64,000 nucleotides of DNA from Paraburkholderia phenazinium (GTDB taxonomy: Bacteria > Pseudomonadota > Gammaproteobacteria > Burkholderiales > Burkholderiaceae): the NCBI RefSeq assembly GCF_900142845.1, contig NZ_FSRU01000002.1, positions 1,364,001 through 1,428,000 of the forward strand, written 5' to 3'. The position numbers and the translations under genes were made by a program. The notes beneath the pieces were generated by a model. That model did no database searches. It was not told the origin of the DNA and saw only the letters and a program-made list of their open reading frames with translations. Below, one piece after another: positions 42,299-50,360 of the stretch. Each line of letters opens with the position of its first letter. Within the stretch, counting starts at the first letter, position 1.

Positions 42299-42465
42299 GG
42301 GGACTCTCCTCAAAAGCGAATGGGGGTGATGAGCGACGATCCATCTGCGGTGCATGCCACGTTGCATAGCCAGATGTCGTCTAAGCACGAGGTCGCGATG
42401 GGACAGACTCGCCCCTCGCAAGCTTGGCGACCGTAATCAGTCTAGGTGGCAAATTCGCCGGCGTC

Positions 42466-42496
42466 TGTCAATTTCATGCGGAAATTGTGATTCCGC
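42466..42496 (-). promoter_or_regulatory. Palindromic operator and -35 upstream of maeA
   Basis: A perfect inverted repeat CAATTTC-N5-GAAATTG (42469-42487) overlaps a second, GCGGAA-N7-TTCCGC (42478-42496). On the minus strand the first runs into TTGACA (42471-42466), a consensus -35. The -10 (about 42439-42448) is poor. It is about 170 bases before the maeA start. Confidence 0.5.
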
Positions 42497-42580
42497 ACGG
42501 CCGTCTCGCCGGGCGGCGTTGTCATCGTCTGTACACATTCGCGATGTGGCCGTGCGGTGCGGTCTGCGTCTGCGTCTGCG

Positions 42581-43741
42581 TCAAGACACGCCCGCTCGCT
42601 GAACCGCCGTCGCGAACGCGTAGCCGTTCTTGCCGCTTCGCTTGACCTGGTACATCGTCTCGTCCGCGGCGGCGAGCAAGTGCCGGTAGTCCTCGATGGG
42701 GTGCGGAAAGCTGGCGATACCAATGCTGGCGCCGACAAAGCCGACACGCATCTGTTCGCCTGTCTCGACAACACACGCGATCAGACGCTCCGCTATCGTA
42801 CGGAGTTCGGTATCCATGGAAAATCCGCGCACCAGCACGGCGAACTCGTCCCCGCCGATGCGCGCCACCACATCGACCAGACGCACCGACTCGCGAAAGC
42901 GCCGCGCGACGGCGATCAGGAATTCATCGCCGATGCGATGACCGAGCGAATCGTTGACCTGTTTGAAGCCGTCCAGATCGATATACAGAACGGCCAGCGT
43001 GTGAGCCAGCGGATCGCCTCGCGCGCCAGGCGGGGTTTGCGCCAGCATGGCAAACAGTTGCCGCCGGTTTGGCAGCCCCGTCAGCGCATCGTGCAACGCG
43101 GCGAACTCGAAGCGGTGCGACTCGCGCGCCAGTTGGCGGGTGCGCTTCGCGTACATGCCGAGCGCGGTGACCAGGGCGGTGAAGATCAGCGCCGACAACA
43201 CCATCAGCGTTTTCGCGACACGCGCGATGCGACTGCGCAGATCCGCACTGACGAGATCGCGCCGCGTGCGCCAATAGGTCGACTCCGAGCGCAGCAACGC
43301 ATCCGTCTCCTCGAAATCGACCGCGGGCGACAGCGCGCGCTGAGCGATATGGGGTGCTGCTGCGGGATCCGCGTTCACCAGCGCGGCGACGGATGCAAGA
43401 CGGGCCGCGAGCGCGATGCGCGCACTCCGATAGTCCTGCGGCTCGGCGTCGTTATCTCCGGTTAGAGGCTGGCGGGCGCTGGCCAGATCGCGGGCGCTTT
43501 CGGCACGACCGATCGCGTCGAGAACGAGGCCCGTGTATTCCTGCTTCAACTGGTCCGAGAAGATCGCCTTGATCTGCAACGCGAAGACGAGGAGTCCCGC
43601 CAGCAGACAGAGCAAGCCCGCTCCAGCCAGCGCGGCCGGTCCCCAGCCGAAGCGCACCGTAAAGGCCGGCTTGCGCGCGGCGTGTGCGGGCCGATGCCGC
43701 TCATGAGTGAGCGTAGAGGTCTCGCTGGCTTCCATTGCCAT
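42581..43741 (-). CDS. Membrane-bound diguanylate cyclase
   Basis: This 386-residue protein is predicted to make cyclic di-GMP. Two membrane helices (about 33-56 and 178-197) enclose a periplasmic sensor region of about 120 residues with no recognised domain. The GGDEF domain starts at HDALTGLPNRR (217-227), with the active site GGDEF at 296-300. The inhibitory I-site RLVD (287-290) is at the same distance as in PleD, so product feedback is expected. The ATG is at 43741 or 43735. The start overlaps the 3' end of the preceding membrane-protein gene by about 40 bases. Confidence 0.9.
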   Translation of the reverse strand: MAMEASETSTLTHERHRPAHAARKPAFTVRFGWGPAALAGAGLLCLLAGLLVFALQIKAIFSDQLKQEYTGLVLDAIGRAESARDLASARQPLTGDNDAEPQDYRSARIALAARLASVAALVNADPAAAPHIAQRALSPAVDFEETDALLRSESTYWRTRRDLVSADLRSRIARVAKTLMVLSALIFTALVTALGMYAKRTRQLARESHRFEFAALHDALTGLPNRRQLFAMLAQTPPGARGDPLAHTLAVLYIDLDGFKQVNDSLGHRIGDEFLIAVARRFRESVRLVDVVARIGGDEFAVLVRGFSMDTELRTIAERLIACVVETGEQMRVGFVGASIGIASFPHPIEDYRHLLAAADETMYQVKRSGKNGYAFATAVQRAGVS

Positions 43742-44411
43742 GCTGCCGATAGCTGACGCGATGAAAGAACGATTGCATGCGCGCAAACAGCCCGTTATCG
43801 GGCTTGAGGCGCGGTGGCGGATGGTGGCGAGCCTGCTTCGCACTGCCACTCAGCGGCGCGGATTGCGCCGCGCTCGAATGGGCCGCGAATGCATCCGGCG
43901 GAGCACCATCCGTCGACTCGGGCTGGGCAAACGAAGCCGAGGTGGTCAGATCCGCATCGGCGAGCGTGGCAGGAGAGGCGGGAGAAGCTGAAGCTGCTGG
44001 AGGTGTCTGAGGCGGCGCGGCCGCCGCCACATGACCCGACCACGCTGTCTGTTGCGCCGGCACGGTGGCGACGCCGACCGCCGGCGACGGTTGCTCCGGC
44101 ACGACGGCAACACCCGCCGAGAGCGTCTGTTGCGCCACGGTCATGGCTTTCGCGTAGGCCCGCTGATCCTGGTCGAACCAGACGCCATACGCGAGCGTGG
44201 CCGCGACGCCGACGGTCAGCGCACTCGCCGACGCAACCCAAAGCGCGAGGCGCCCAAACCGCGCAGGCGGTGCGACAGACGCCGGATCGACGTCAGCATC
44301 GAAGCCTTGACTGAAATCTTGAGCCGAATCGCTGTGGGGACGATCCGCGGAATGACCCGCAGACGCAGAGTGATCCACCTGCGATTCCGGCGGTCCGGTG
44401 TGCTTGGCCAT
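43701..44411 (-). CDS. Hypothetical single-pass membrane protein
   Basis: This 236-residue protein has a His/Ser/Asp-rich cytoplasmic N-terminus (1-50), one transmembrane helix (about 54-78, LALWVASASALTVGVAATLAYG) and a long Ala/Pro/Ser/Thr-rich exported portion. No family is recognised. The ATG at 44411 has GGAG nine bases upstream. Because its end overlaps the diguanylate cyclase gene by about 40 bases, the two are almost certainly co-expressed. It may be a partner of the cyclase, which is inference only. Confidence 0.6.
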   Translation of the reverse strand: MAKHTGPPESQVDHSASAGHSADRPHSDSAQDFSQGFDADVDPASVAPPARFGRLALWVASASALTVGVAATLAYGVWFDQDQRAYAKAMTVAQQTLSAGVAVVPEQPSPAVGVATVPAQQTAWSGHVAAAAPPQTPPAASASPASPATLADADLTTSASFAQPESTDGAPPDAFAAHSSAAQSAPLSGSAKQARHHPPPRLKPDNGLFARMQSFFHRVSYRQHGNGSQRDLYAHS

Positions 44412-44646
44412 GGCGATATACTCCGAACCCGTCTTATGACATCGCGACAGATTGTGTTCCGACGATCGCGCAACATGGGTACTGTAGACCTTCAGCGCAT
44501 GAATTTCATCCACTGAGCGGCGGCTGCGTCGGCGATATTCTGTCACGCAGCAGTTTGTGTGCCCGCCAGCGCAGTCCGCGCGGACTCGAACTGGACCCTG
44601 GCGTGCGAACCGGGCAACAGCTCGCGGCCCGTTCAACGCGCGCGCC
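44412..44646. other. Gap between methyltransferase and membrane-protein genes
   Basis: No gene, terminator or convincing promoter is seen in these 235 bases. Confidence 0.4.
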
Positions 44647-45372
44647 TTATTGCGCCTCGCGCTTCCGGCAAAGCACGATGCGGCGGGAATTGAACCAGCG
44701 GGGCAGATGCGGCCGCGGCTGATTCACCGATTGTTCGATCTCAAAGCTTTCAGCCAGCAAGCGGCGAAACGGCTTGAATCTGAAGCGCGCGCCCGTCGCC
44801 TCGCGGGACAACTTCGCGACTCTCCCCGAATCCGCCACGCCCTGCTCCACGGCGCGGCTGCGGGCCGGCTCACGCTCACGCTTGCGCGAAACGGTCGCGC
44901 GCCCATAGCCAACCGGGACTCGCACGATGAAATGCCCACCCGGCTTCAGCACCCGGTTCGCTTCGGCGAACAGATCGGCGATCTCCCGTTCGGTGAGGTG
45001 ATCGCAGGTGTCGATCACGGTCAACGTATCGAGCGAGGCGTCCTCGAGCAACTGGCTGGAGCGAACATATCGGCGCCCCGCAAACTCCGGCGAACCATAC
45101 AGGTCGCGACCGAAGGCGCGCAGGTCCGGCCGCCGCTGCGGGGAGTCGTCCGTATAGCCGAGCTGCTGACCGCAGCCCACCATCATTGCATCGTGACAGT
45201 CGAGAAAGCTGGTGATCCGGAGTGCGAAATCGATTCCCCGAAAGACGTAGCCTTCTTCAGTCAACCAGTCATGAAACGTTGCCCGCTCACGATCCACGGA
45301 GGCCTGCTCGGCCAGATCGATCGACAGCGGTTCCGCCATTGCGTCTTTGAGCACCGTTTGCACTTCCGACAT
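44647..45372 (-). CDS. SAM-dependent methyltransferase-like protein
   Basis: This 241-residue protein has the late class I methyltransferase motifs (LTVIDTCDHLTE, then IADLFAEANRVLKPGGHFIV) but a poor glycine-rich motif I. A motif-I-like stretch may be MMVGCGQQLGYTDD. The closest general type is a methyltransferase domain 11 protein; the substrate is unknown. The ATG at 45372 has AGGGAG eight bases upstream; a longer start at 45396 has no support. Confidence 0.65.
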   Translation of the reverse strand: MSEVQTVLKDAMAEPLSIDLAEQASVDRERATFHDWLTEEGYVFRGIDFALRITSFLDCHDAMMVGCGQQLGYTDDSPQRRPDLRAFGRDLYGSPEFAGRRYVRSSQLLEDASLDTLTVIDTCDHLTEREIADLFAEANRVLKPGGHFIVRVPVGYGRATVSRKREREPARSRAVEQGVADSGRVAKLSREATGARFRFKPFRRLLAESFEIEQSVNQPRPHLPRWFNSRRIVLCRKREAQ

Positions 45373-45611
45373 ATCGCACGCTCCCTTTCCGGACACAGTC
45401 CATACTCGTTCGGGCGCCCGGCTAATGCAACCGTGTACACCAGGCCGTAGCCGTCAAGACGCAGCGCATCTCGACGTAACGGTAATGTGTTCCTGCAATC
45501 GCGCAGGGAGGGTAAAAAACGTCGCGCCAATCGGGTGCATGGTTGCGCAAAACACCAGGGCCGGATGGCCCCGGCAAGGCAACGAAGAAATGACTGTGCA
45601 GTGGATAGGCC

Positions 45612-45653
45612 AGAAAAACAAAAAGCCGTTGAATCCCGATAGATTCAACGGCT
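45612..45653 (-). terminator. Terminator of the tRNA cluster
   Basis: A perfect 12-base stem AGCCGTTGAATC / GATTCAACGGCT (45624-45635 and 45642-45653) is followed on the minus strand by TTTTGTTTTT. It lies 14 bases after the last tRNA-Asp. Confidence 0.92.
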
Positions 45654-45666
45654 GATCGTGCATTTC

Positions 45667-45743
45667 TGGCGGAGCGGACGGGACTCGAACCCGCGACCCC
45701 CGGCGTGACAGGCCGGTATTCTAACCAACTGAACTACCGCTCC
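45667..45743 (-). tRNA. tRNA-Asp(GTC), copy 1
   Basis: This is a 77-base tRNA with encoded CCA. The acceptor stem is GGAGCGG/CCGCTCC, the anticodon loop CTGTCAC has anticodon GTC, and the T loop GGTTCGAGTCC is canonical. It is the last tRNA of the cluster. Confidence 0.97.
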
Positions 45744-45830
45744 AGATTTTTGCACCGCTCACTTGCGAGCGTTGGTCACGCTCACAAGCTGCATCGCCTC
45801 ATACTGCGTTACCGAGCGATGCCGATGTCT

Positions 45831-45906
45831 TGGCGTCCCCTAGGGGATTCGAACCCCTGTACTCACCGTGAAAGGGTGATGTCCTAGGCCTCTAGACGAA
45901 GGGGAC
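45831..45906 (-). tRNA. tRNA-Glu(TTC), copy 1
   Basis: This is a 76-base tRNA with encoded CCA. The acceptor 5' strand is GTCCCCT, the anticodon loop is CTTTCAC with anticodon TTC, and the T arm is GGGGTTCGAATCCCC. Its sequence matches copy 2 at 46134-46209. Only about 20 bases separate it from an upstream terminator-like hairpin. Confidence 0.97.
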
Positions 45907-45925
45907 AACGTACGCTTACACCTTT

Positions 45926-45963
45926 AATGAAAAAGCCCGTTCAAGTTCATATGAACGGGCTTT
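45926..45963 (-). terminator. Terminator-like hairpin inside the tRNA cluster
   Basis: A perfect 12-base stem AAAGCCCGTTCA / TGAACGGGCTTT (45932-45943 and 45952-45963), with an 8-base loop, continues on the minus strand as TTTTTCATT. It lies between tRNA-Asp copy 2 and tRNA-Glu copy 1. Confidence 0.75.
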
Positions 45964-45966
45964 GTC

Positions 45967-46043
45967 TGGCGGAGTGGACGGGACTCGAACCCGCGACCCC
46001 CGGCGTGACAGGCCGGTATTCTAACCGACTGAACTACCACTCC
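45967..46043 (-). tRNA. tRNA-Asp(GTC), copy 2
   Basis: This is a 77-base tRNA with encoded CCA. The acceptor stem is GGAGTGG/CCACTCC, which differs from copy 1 by a paired C-G to T-A change. One D-loop base also differs (CGGTT instead of TGGTT). The anticodon is GTC. Confidence 0.97.
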
Positions 46044-46133
46044 AGTCTTTACACCCTAGCTTGCGAGCGTCGGTTTTTTCTCTGCAAGCTGCACCGCTTT
46101 ACTTCTTTCGAAAACTAAAGCGACGCTGATGTT

Positions 46134-46209
46134 TGGCGTCCCCTAGGGGATTCGAACCCCTGTACTCACCGTGAAAGGGTGATGTCCTAGGCCTCTAGAC
46201 GAAGGGGAC
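46134..46209 (-). tRNA. tRNA-Glu(TTC), copy 2
   Basis: This is a 76-base tRNA with encoded CCA and anticodon TTC, apparently identical to copy 1. It lies 90 bases before tRNA-Asp copy 2. Confidence 0.97.
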
Positions 46210-46375
46210 ATAATCTTTTCAGATCTGTCTTTATCTTGCTGCTAATTCACGCTAACTTTGACATTAATTCGTTTCGTCAGCAGCGAAGACCAGTATTCTA
46301 ACTACATTGTTACTGCTTGTGAAGTCTTTTTTGCTACAGGATCCAGACATCGGAAAAGACTTCGTTCTGCTCTGA

Positions 46376-46451
<76 letters not shown>

Positions 46452-46470
46452 CTTGCAGAACAGAAACGAG

Positions 46471-46499
46471 ATTTTAGAGAGCAAACCGCGCTTTGTAAA
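46471..46499 (-). promoter_or_regulatory. Sigma-70 promoter of the tRNA cluster
   Basis: On the minus strand TTTACA (46499-46494), 17 bases, then TAAAAT (46476-46471). Transcription would start near 46464, about 13 bases before tRNA-Ala. Confidence 0.78.
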
Positions 46500-46561
46500 T
46501 ACCCTTTGAGTGATTACATGCGACTTTTTTTGAGAGCCGCATGCAATCCCTCTCAGAGGTC

Positions 46562-47971
46562 TCAGGCGAGCCCTTTTTCAAGGCGGCTCACTACGACGTC
46601 GCGGCCGAACAGCATCAACACCGCATCGATCGACGGCGTGTGGGTCGTGCCCGCCACCAGCAGACGCACCGGCATCGCGAGCTGCGGCATCTTCAGCTTG
46701 TGCGCGCCGAGCGTCGCCTTCAACGCGGCGGAGATGCTTTCCCTGGTCCACTCCGCGCTCTTCAGCGCGCTCGCGAGATCGGCGATGGCCGGGCGCACCG
46801 CATCGGTCACGTGTTGCGCGAGCGCGTCTGCTTCCGGCGCCGGCGTGCGGTAGAACATCGCGGCGTTCTCCGCGATCTCCTTGACCGTCGAGGCGCGGTC
46901 CTTCAACAGCCCCACCACGGCGACGAGGTCCGCGCCCTGGGCCAGCGTAGCGTCTTCGATGCCCAGCTCCGCGAAGAACGGCCGCGTCAGTTCGGCCAGG
47001 CGCGCGTTGTCCGCTTCCTTGATGTAGTGCGCGTTGAGCCACGTGAGCTTGTCGTGATCGTACTGAGCCGGCGACTTGCCGAGATGCTCGAGGTCGAACC
47101 ATTCGACAAACTGCTCGCGCGAGAAAATTTCCGCGTCGCCATGCGACCAGCCCAGACGCGCGAGGTAGTTAAGCACCGCTTCCGGCAGAAAGCCCACGTC
47201 GCGATAGCCGGTCACGCTCATCGCGCCATGACGCTTGCTCATCTTTTCTCCCTGCTCGTTGAGCACGGTCGGCAAGTGCGCGTACACCGGCGGCTCGCCA
47301 CCCAGCGCGCGCAGGATGTTGATCTGACGCGGCGTGTTGTTGACGTGGTCGTCGCCACGGATCACGTGGGTGATCTGCATGTCGAGATCGTCGACCACGA
47401 CACAGAAGTTGTAGGTCGGCGTGCCGTCCGGACGCGCGATCACAAGATCGTCCAGCTCTTCGTTCGAGATCTCGATACGGCCCTTCACGGCATCGTCCCA
47501 CGCCACCACGCCGGAGAGCGGATTGCGAAAGCGCGTGACGGGCTGCACGCCGGCCGGCGGCGTCGGCAGCACCTTGCCGGGTTCCGGGCGCCACGTGCCG
47601 TCGTAGCGCGGCTTTTCGCCCGCTTCGCGTTGACGTTCGCGCAGTGCGTCGAGCTCTTCCGTCGACATGTAGCACGGGTACACCAGCCCCTGCTCCTGCA
47701 TCTGCTTGAGCACTTCGCGATAACGGTCCATGCGCTGCATCTGGTAGAACGGACCCTCGTCGTAATCGAGACCGAGCCACGCCATGCCTTCGAGAATCGC
47801 GTCGACGGATTGCGAGGTCGAGCGTTCCACGTCGGTGTCCTCGATCCGCAGCACGAAGGTGCCCTTCATCTTGCGCGCGAACGCCCACGGATACAGCGCA
47901 GAACGGATGTTGCCGAGGTGGATGAAGCCGGTGGGACTCGGTGCGAAACGGGTGCGAACGGAGGTGGTCAT
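46562..47971 (-). CDS. gltX: Glutamyl-tRNA synthetase
   Basis: This 469-residue class I synthetase charges tRNA-Glu. The HIGH motif appears as HLGN in [17 protein letters not shown] (about 10-26) and the KMSKS loop as [12 protein letters not shown] near residue 245. The Rossmann insertion [18 protein letters not shown] stretch ([16 protein letters not shown]) is intact, and the helical anticodon-binding domain fills the C-terminal third. Length is normal. It lies directly upstream of a tRNA cluster that contains two tRNA-Glu genes. The only perfect TATAAT upstream (48101-48096) lies next to a 12-bp tandem repeat. Confidence 0.95.
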   Translation of the reverse strand: MTTSVRTRFAPSPTGFIHLGNIRSALYPWAFARKMKGTFVLRIEDTDVERSTSQSVDAILEGMAWLGLDYDEGPFYQMQRMDRYREVLKQMQEQGLVYPCYMSTEELDALRERQREAGEKPRYDGTWRPEPGKVLPTPPAGVQPVTRFRNPLSGVVAWDDAVKGRIEISNEELDDLVIARPDGTPTYNFCVVVDDLDMQITHVIRGDDHVNNTPRQINILRALGGEPPVYAHLPTVLNEQGEKMSKRHGAMSVTGYRDVGFLPEAVLNYLARLGWSHGDAEIFSREQFVEWFDLEHLGKSPAQYDHDKLTWLNAHYIKEADNARLAELTRPFFAELGIEDATLAQGADLVAVVGLLKDRASTVKEIAENAAMFYRTPAPEADALAQHVTDAVRPAIADLASALKSAEWTRESISAALKATLGAHKLKMPQLAMPVRLLVAGTTHTPSIDAVLMLFGRDVVVSRLEKGLA

Positions 47972-48472
47972 AAACGGTTACTCGGAAGACAGGCGCCGGC
48001 GCGCGGCAATGAAACGCCAGCAAGCGCGGCAGCGGACCGCGTCCATGCGGCAACAGGCGCCGGGCATGGAAGCGAATGGAAAATGCGAGAGTCGAATTAT
48101 ACCTGCCGGCAGCCGCTTGGCTGGACGCTTGGCTGGACGCTTGGCTTGCCGCTTGCCTTGCCGCTTGCGTGCCGCTTGCCCAACCGCTTACGTCACCGCG
48201 TCATGCAGCGCTTCGGGGCCTCGCACGTCCGCTACGCACATCCGCCACGCACGCGACTGACAGGACTGCTGCCCACCTGAGCGACGGATCTGTAACGTTT
48301 CCTCACTCGCACGACGCCCCGGCCAGGCTTTGATTTATGATGTGCGCGCGCCGCCATTCCGCTCGACCGCGGCGCCGTTAGATCGCCGCCGGCGATCCTG
48401 TTTGCCTGCTCGCGGCAGCAAGGTCATCCTCGGTCACGCTCGCAGGAACCCGCGCCGTTGTTGGAGAAATCG
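47972..48472. other. Divergent intergenic region between gltX and the patatin gene
   Basis: 501 bases without a credible gene. On the minus strand a perfect TATAAT lies at 48101-48096, about 125 bases before gltX, with a weak -35. A tandem repeat fills 48114-48196. For the patatin gene a TATGAT is seen at 48336-48341 without a good -35. Confidence 0.5.
48114..48196. repeat. 12-bp minisatellite, about seven units
   Basis: Units begin CGCTTG or CGCTTA. The first two (48114-48125 and 48126-48137) are identical CGCTTGGCTGGA. Later units diverge (CGCTTGGCTTGC, CGCTTGCCTTGC, an 11-base CGCTTGCGTGC, CGCTTGCCCAAC, CGCTTACGTCAC). Confidence 0.85.
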
Positions 48473-49441
48473 TTGACACAGTCCACCTCACGTCTGAGCC
48501 GCCGCGCCTTCTCGCTGGCTGCGGCGTCCGCTGTTCTCACCGCCTGCACGACCACCGGCAGCCAGCCGGAGAACGCCTCGCGGCCCGCCACCAGCACCGC
48601 GACCACCACGCCGCCACCTGCCGTCACGCCGCCGCTCGACAAGCCGCAGCGCCCCATTCGCGTCGCCCTCGCACTGGGCGGCGGCGCCGCGCGCGGCTTC
48701 GCGCATATCGGCGTGATCAAGGCGCTCGAGGCGCGCAACATCCAGATCGACCTGGTCGCCGGCACCAGCGCGGGCTCCGTCGTCGGTGCACTGTATGCCT
48801 CGGGCATGAACGGTTTCGCGCTCAACAAGCTTGCGCTGAACATGGACGAAGCATCGATCAGCGACTGGGCCATGCCGTTTCGCGCGCGCGGTTTCCTGCA
48901 GGGCGTCGCGCTGCAGAACTACCTGAATGCGACGCTGAACAATCGTCCGATCGAAAAGATGGTCAAGCCGCTAGGCGTGGTGGCCACCGATCTGAACAGC
49001 GGCCAGCCGATCCTGTTCCAGCGCGGCAACACGGGGATCGCCGTGCGCGCGTCGTGCAGCGTGCCGTCGATTTTCGAGCCGGTGAAAATTGGCGGTCACG
49101 AGTATGTGGACGGCGGCCTGGTGAGTCCGGTGCCGGCCTCGTTCGCGCGCAAGATGGGCGCGGATTTCGTGATTGCGGTCGACATCTCGCAGCGCCCGGA
49201 AGCGGGTGTCACGTCGAGCTCGTTCGACGTGCTGCTGCAGACCTTCACGATCATGGGCCAGACCATCAAGGCCTACGAACTGGACAAGTACGCGGATATC
49301 GTGATCCGCCCGAATCTGGCGGCCATGAGCGGCAGCGACTTCTCCCAGCGCAACGCGGCGATCCTTGCCGGCGAGGAAGCGGCGGCCAGGATCATGCCGG
49401 AGTTGCAACGCAAGCTGGCGGCGAGCCGCGTCGCGGTGTAA
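48473..49441 (+). CDS. Patatin-like phospholipase lipoprotein
   Basis: This 322-residue NTE/RssA-type esterase has a catalytic dyad. The oxyanion hole is GGGAARG (69-75), nucleophile S99 lies in GTSAGS, and the aspartate is in YVDGGLVSP. The N-terminus is a lipoprotein signal with lipobox LTAC (C25) preceded by SRRAFSLAA, which also fits a Tat signal. A Thr/Pro-rich linker joins it to the enzyme domain, implying a membrane-anchored, probably periplasmic lipase. TTG 48473 is chosen because GGAG lies six bases upstream. Confidence 0.88.
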   Translation: MTQSTSRLSRRAFSLAAASAVLTACTTTGSQPENASRPATSTATTTPPPAVTPPLDKPQRPIRVALALGGGAARGFAHIGVIKALEARNIQIDLVAGTSAGSVVGALYASGMNGFALNKLALNMDEASISDWAMPFRARGFLQGVALQNYLNATLNNRPIEKMVKPLGVVATDLNSGQPILFQRGNTGIAVRASCSVPSIFEPVKIGGHEYVDGGLVSPVPASFARKMGADFVIAVDISQRPEAGVTSSSFDVLLQTFTIMGQTIKAYELDKYADIVIRPNLAAMSGSDFSQRNAAILAGEEAAARIMPELQRKLAASRVAV

Positions 49442-49496
49442 CCCGGTTCCACCTGGGTCTTAAACGGTTCCACCTGAGCCGCAAAAAGGCCAGGAC

Positions 49497-49532
49497 GAAA
49501 AAAAGCCTGCTTCGTATGAAGCAGGCTTTTTT
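49497..49532. terminator. Bidirectional terminator between patatin and NlpC/P60 genes
   Basis: The stem AAAAAGCCTGCTTC / GAAGCAGGCTTTTT with loop GTAT has A/T runs on both sides. It can end both convergent transcripts. Confidence 0.93.
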
Positions 49533-49557
49533 ACATCGCGGGCAAAGACCTTGGGGC

Positions 49558-50232
49558 TTAGTTGTTACCGCCACCGATCGCAGCATTGACGCGCTGCTTC
49601 AGATCTTCCGAACCCTGATACGACGTTTCGACCCGGCGTGCACCCGTGAAGCGCTTTTCCCAGTAGCCGTCGTCCAGATCGTCGACGCGGATCGTGCTGC
49701 CGGTAGAAGGCGAGTGCACAAACTTGTTGTCGCCGATATAGATGCCAACGTGCGAGAACGTACGGCGCATGGTATTGAAAAAGACCAGATCGCCCGGCTT
49801 CAGGTTGCTCATGCTGACCTTTTCGCCGACCCGGCTCATTTCCTCAGCGCGGCGCGGCAGGGCCATGCCCAGCGTGTCCTGGAACACGTAACGGACGAAA
49901 CCGCTGCAATCGAGGCCCGAGTCCGGCGTATTGCCGCCCCAGCGGTAACGCACGCCGATCATATTGAGCGCGCCGACCACCACGTCGCCCGCTTTGCCGG
50001 CCATGCCGGACAAAAACGACCGGGCGCTGCTGCCGTTATCGGCTGCAGTACTGGGTGTTTGCGAAGTGGGAGCGGACAGGGGATTCGACCCGTCCTGGGT
50101 CGAAAATGAAGCATTCTGATTCAAACTGCTTACTTCGTCGGCGAACGCGCCGGGAGCTGCTGCCATCAGTACGCCAATGAACATCCCGGCGACGACGCGC
50201 GTGCAAGCCTGGGTTAAGTTTCGGTGCTGCAT
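49558..50232 (-). CDS. NlpC/P60 family cell-wall endopeptidase
   Basis: This 224-residue secreted protein has a signal peptide (cleavage after about residue 31, AAAPGAFA) and a Ser/Thr/Gln-rich linker. The C-terminal NlpC/P60 domain has catalytic C109 in LDCSGFVRYVF, H161 in SHVGIYIGD and H173 in KFVHSP. Such enzymes cut peptide stems of peptidoglycan. The ATG is at 50232. It converges with the patatin gene across a shared terminator and lies 128 bases downstream of the yejF stop region's upstream neighbour on the same strand. Confidence 0.92.
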   Translation of the reverse strand: MQHRNLTQACTRVVAGMFIGVLMAAAPGAFADEVSSLNQNASFSTQDGSNPLSAPTSQTPSTAADNGSSARSFLSGMAGKAGDVVVGALNMIGVRYRWGGNTPDSGLDCSGFVRYVFQDTLGMALPRRAEEMSRVGEKVSMSNLKPGDLVFFNTMRRTFSHVGIYIGDNKFVHSPSTGSTIRVDDLDDGYWEKRFTGARRVETSYQGSEDLKQRVNAAIGGGNN

Positions 50233-50360
50233 TGGTCGGTAGTTTTTGCCTAAAAATCAGTGGGATACGGAAAAAAGTTTGGTCGATACTAGCTAGTAAG
50301 TATTCGTGTGTCAAAACAAATAGAAAAATACAATCGGGACACGCACCCAATTGGTGAAAA

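Noticed and set aside
46541..48280. A 579-residue open frame on the plus strand opposite gltX
   Set aside because: It is antisense to a complete gltX, has an Arg/His/Val-rich composition typical of GC-rich shadow frames, no ribosome-binding site, and its end runs through the minisatellite.
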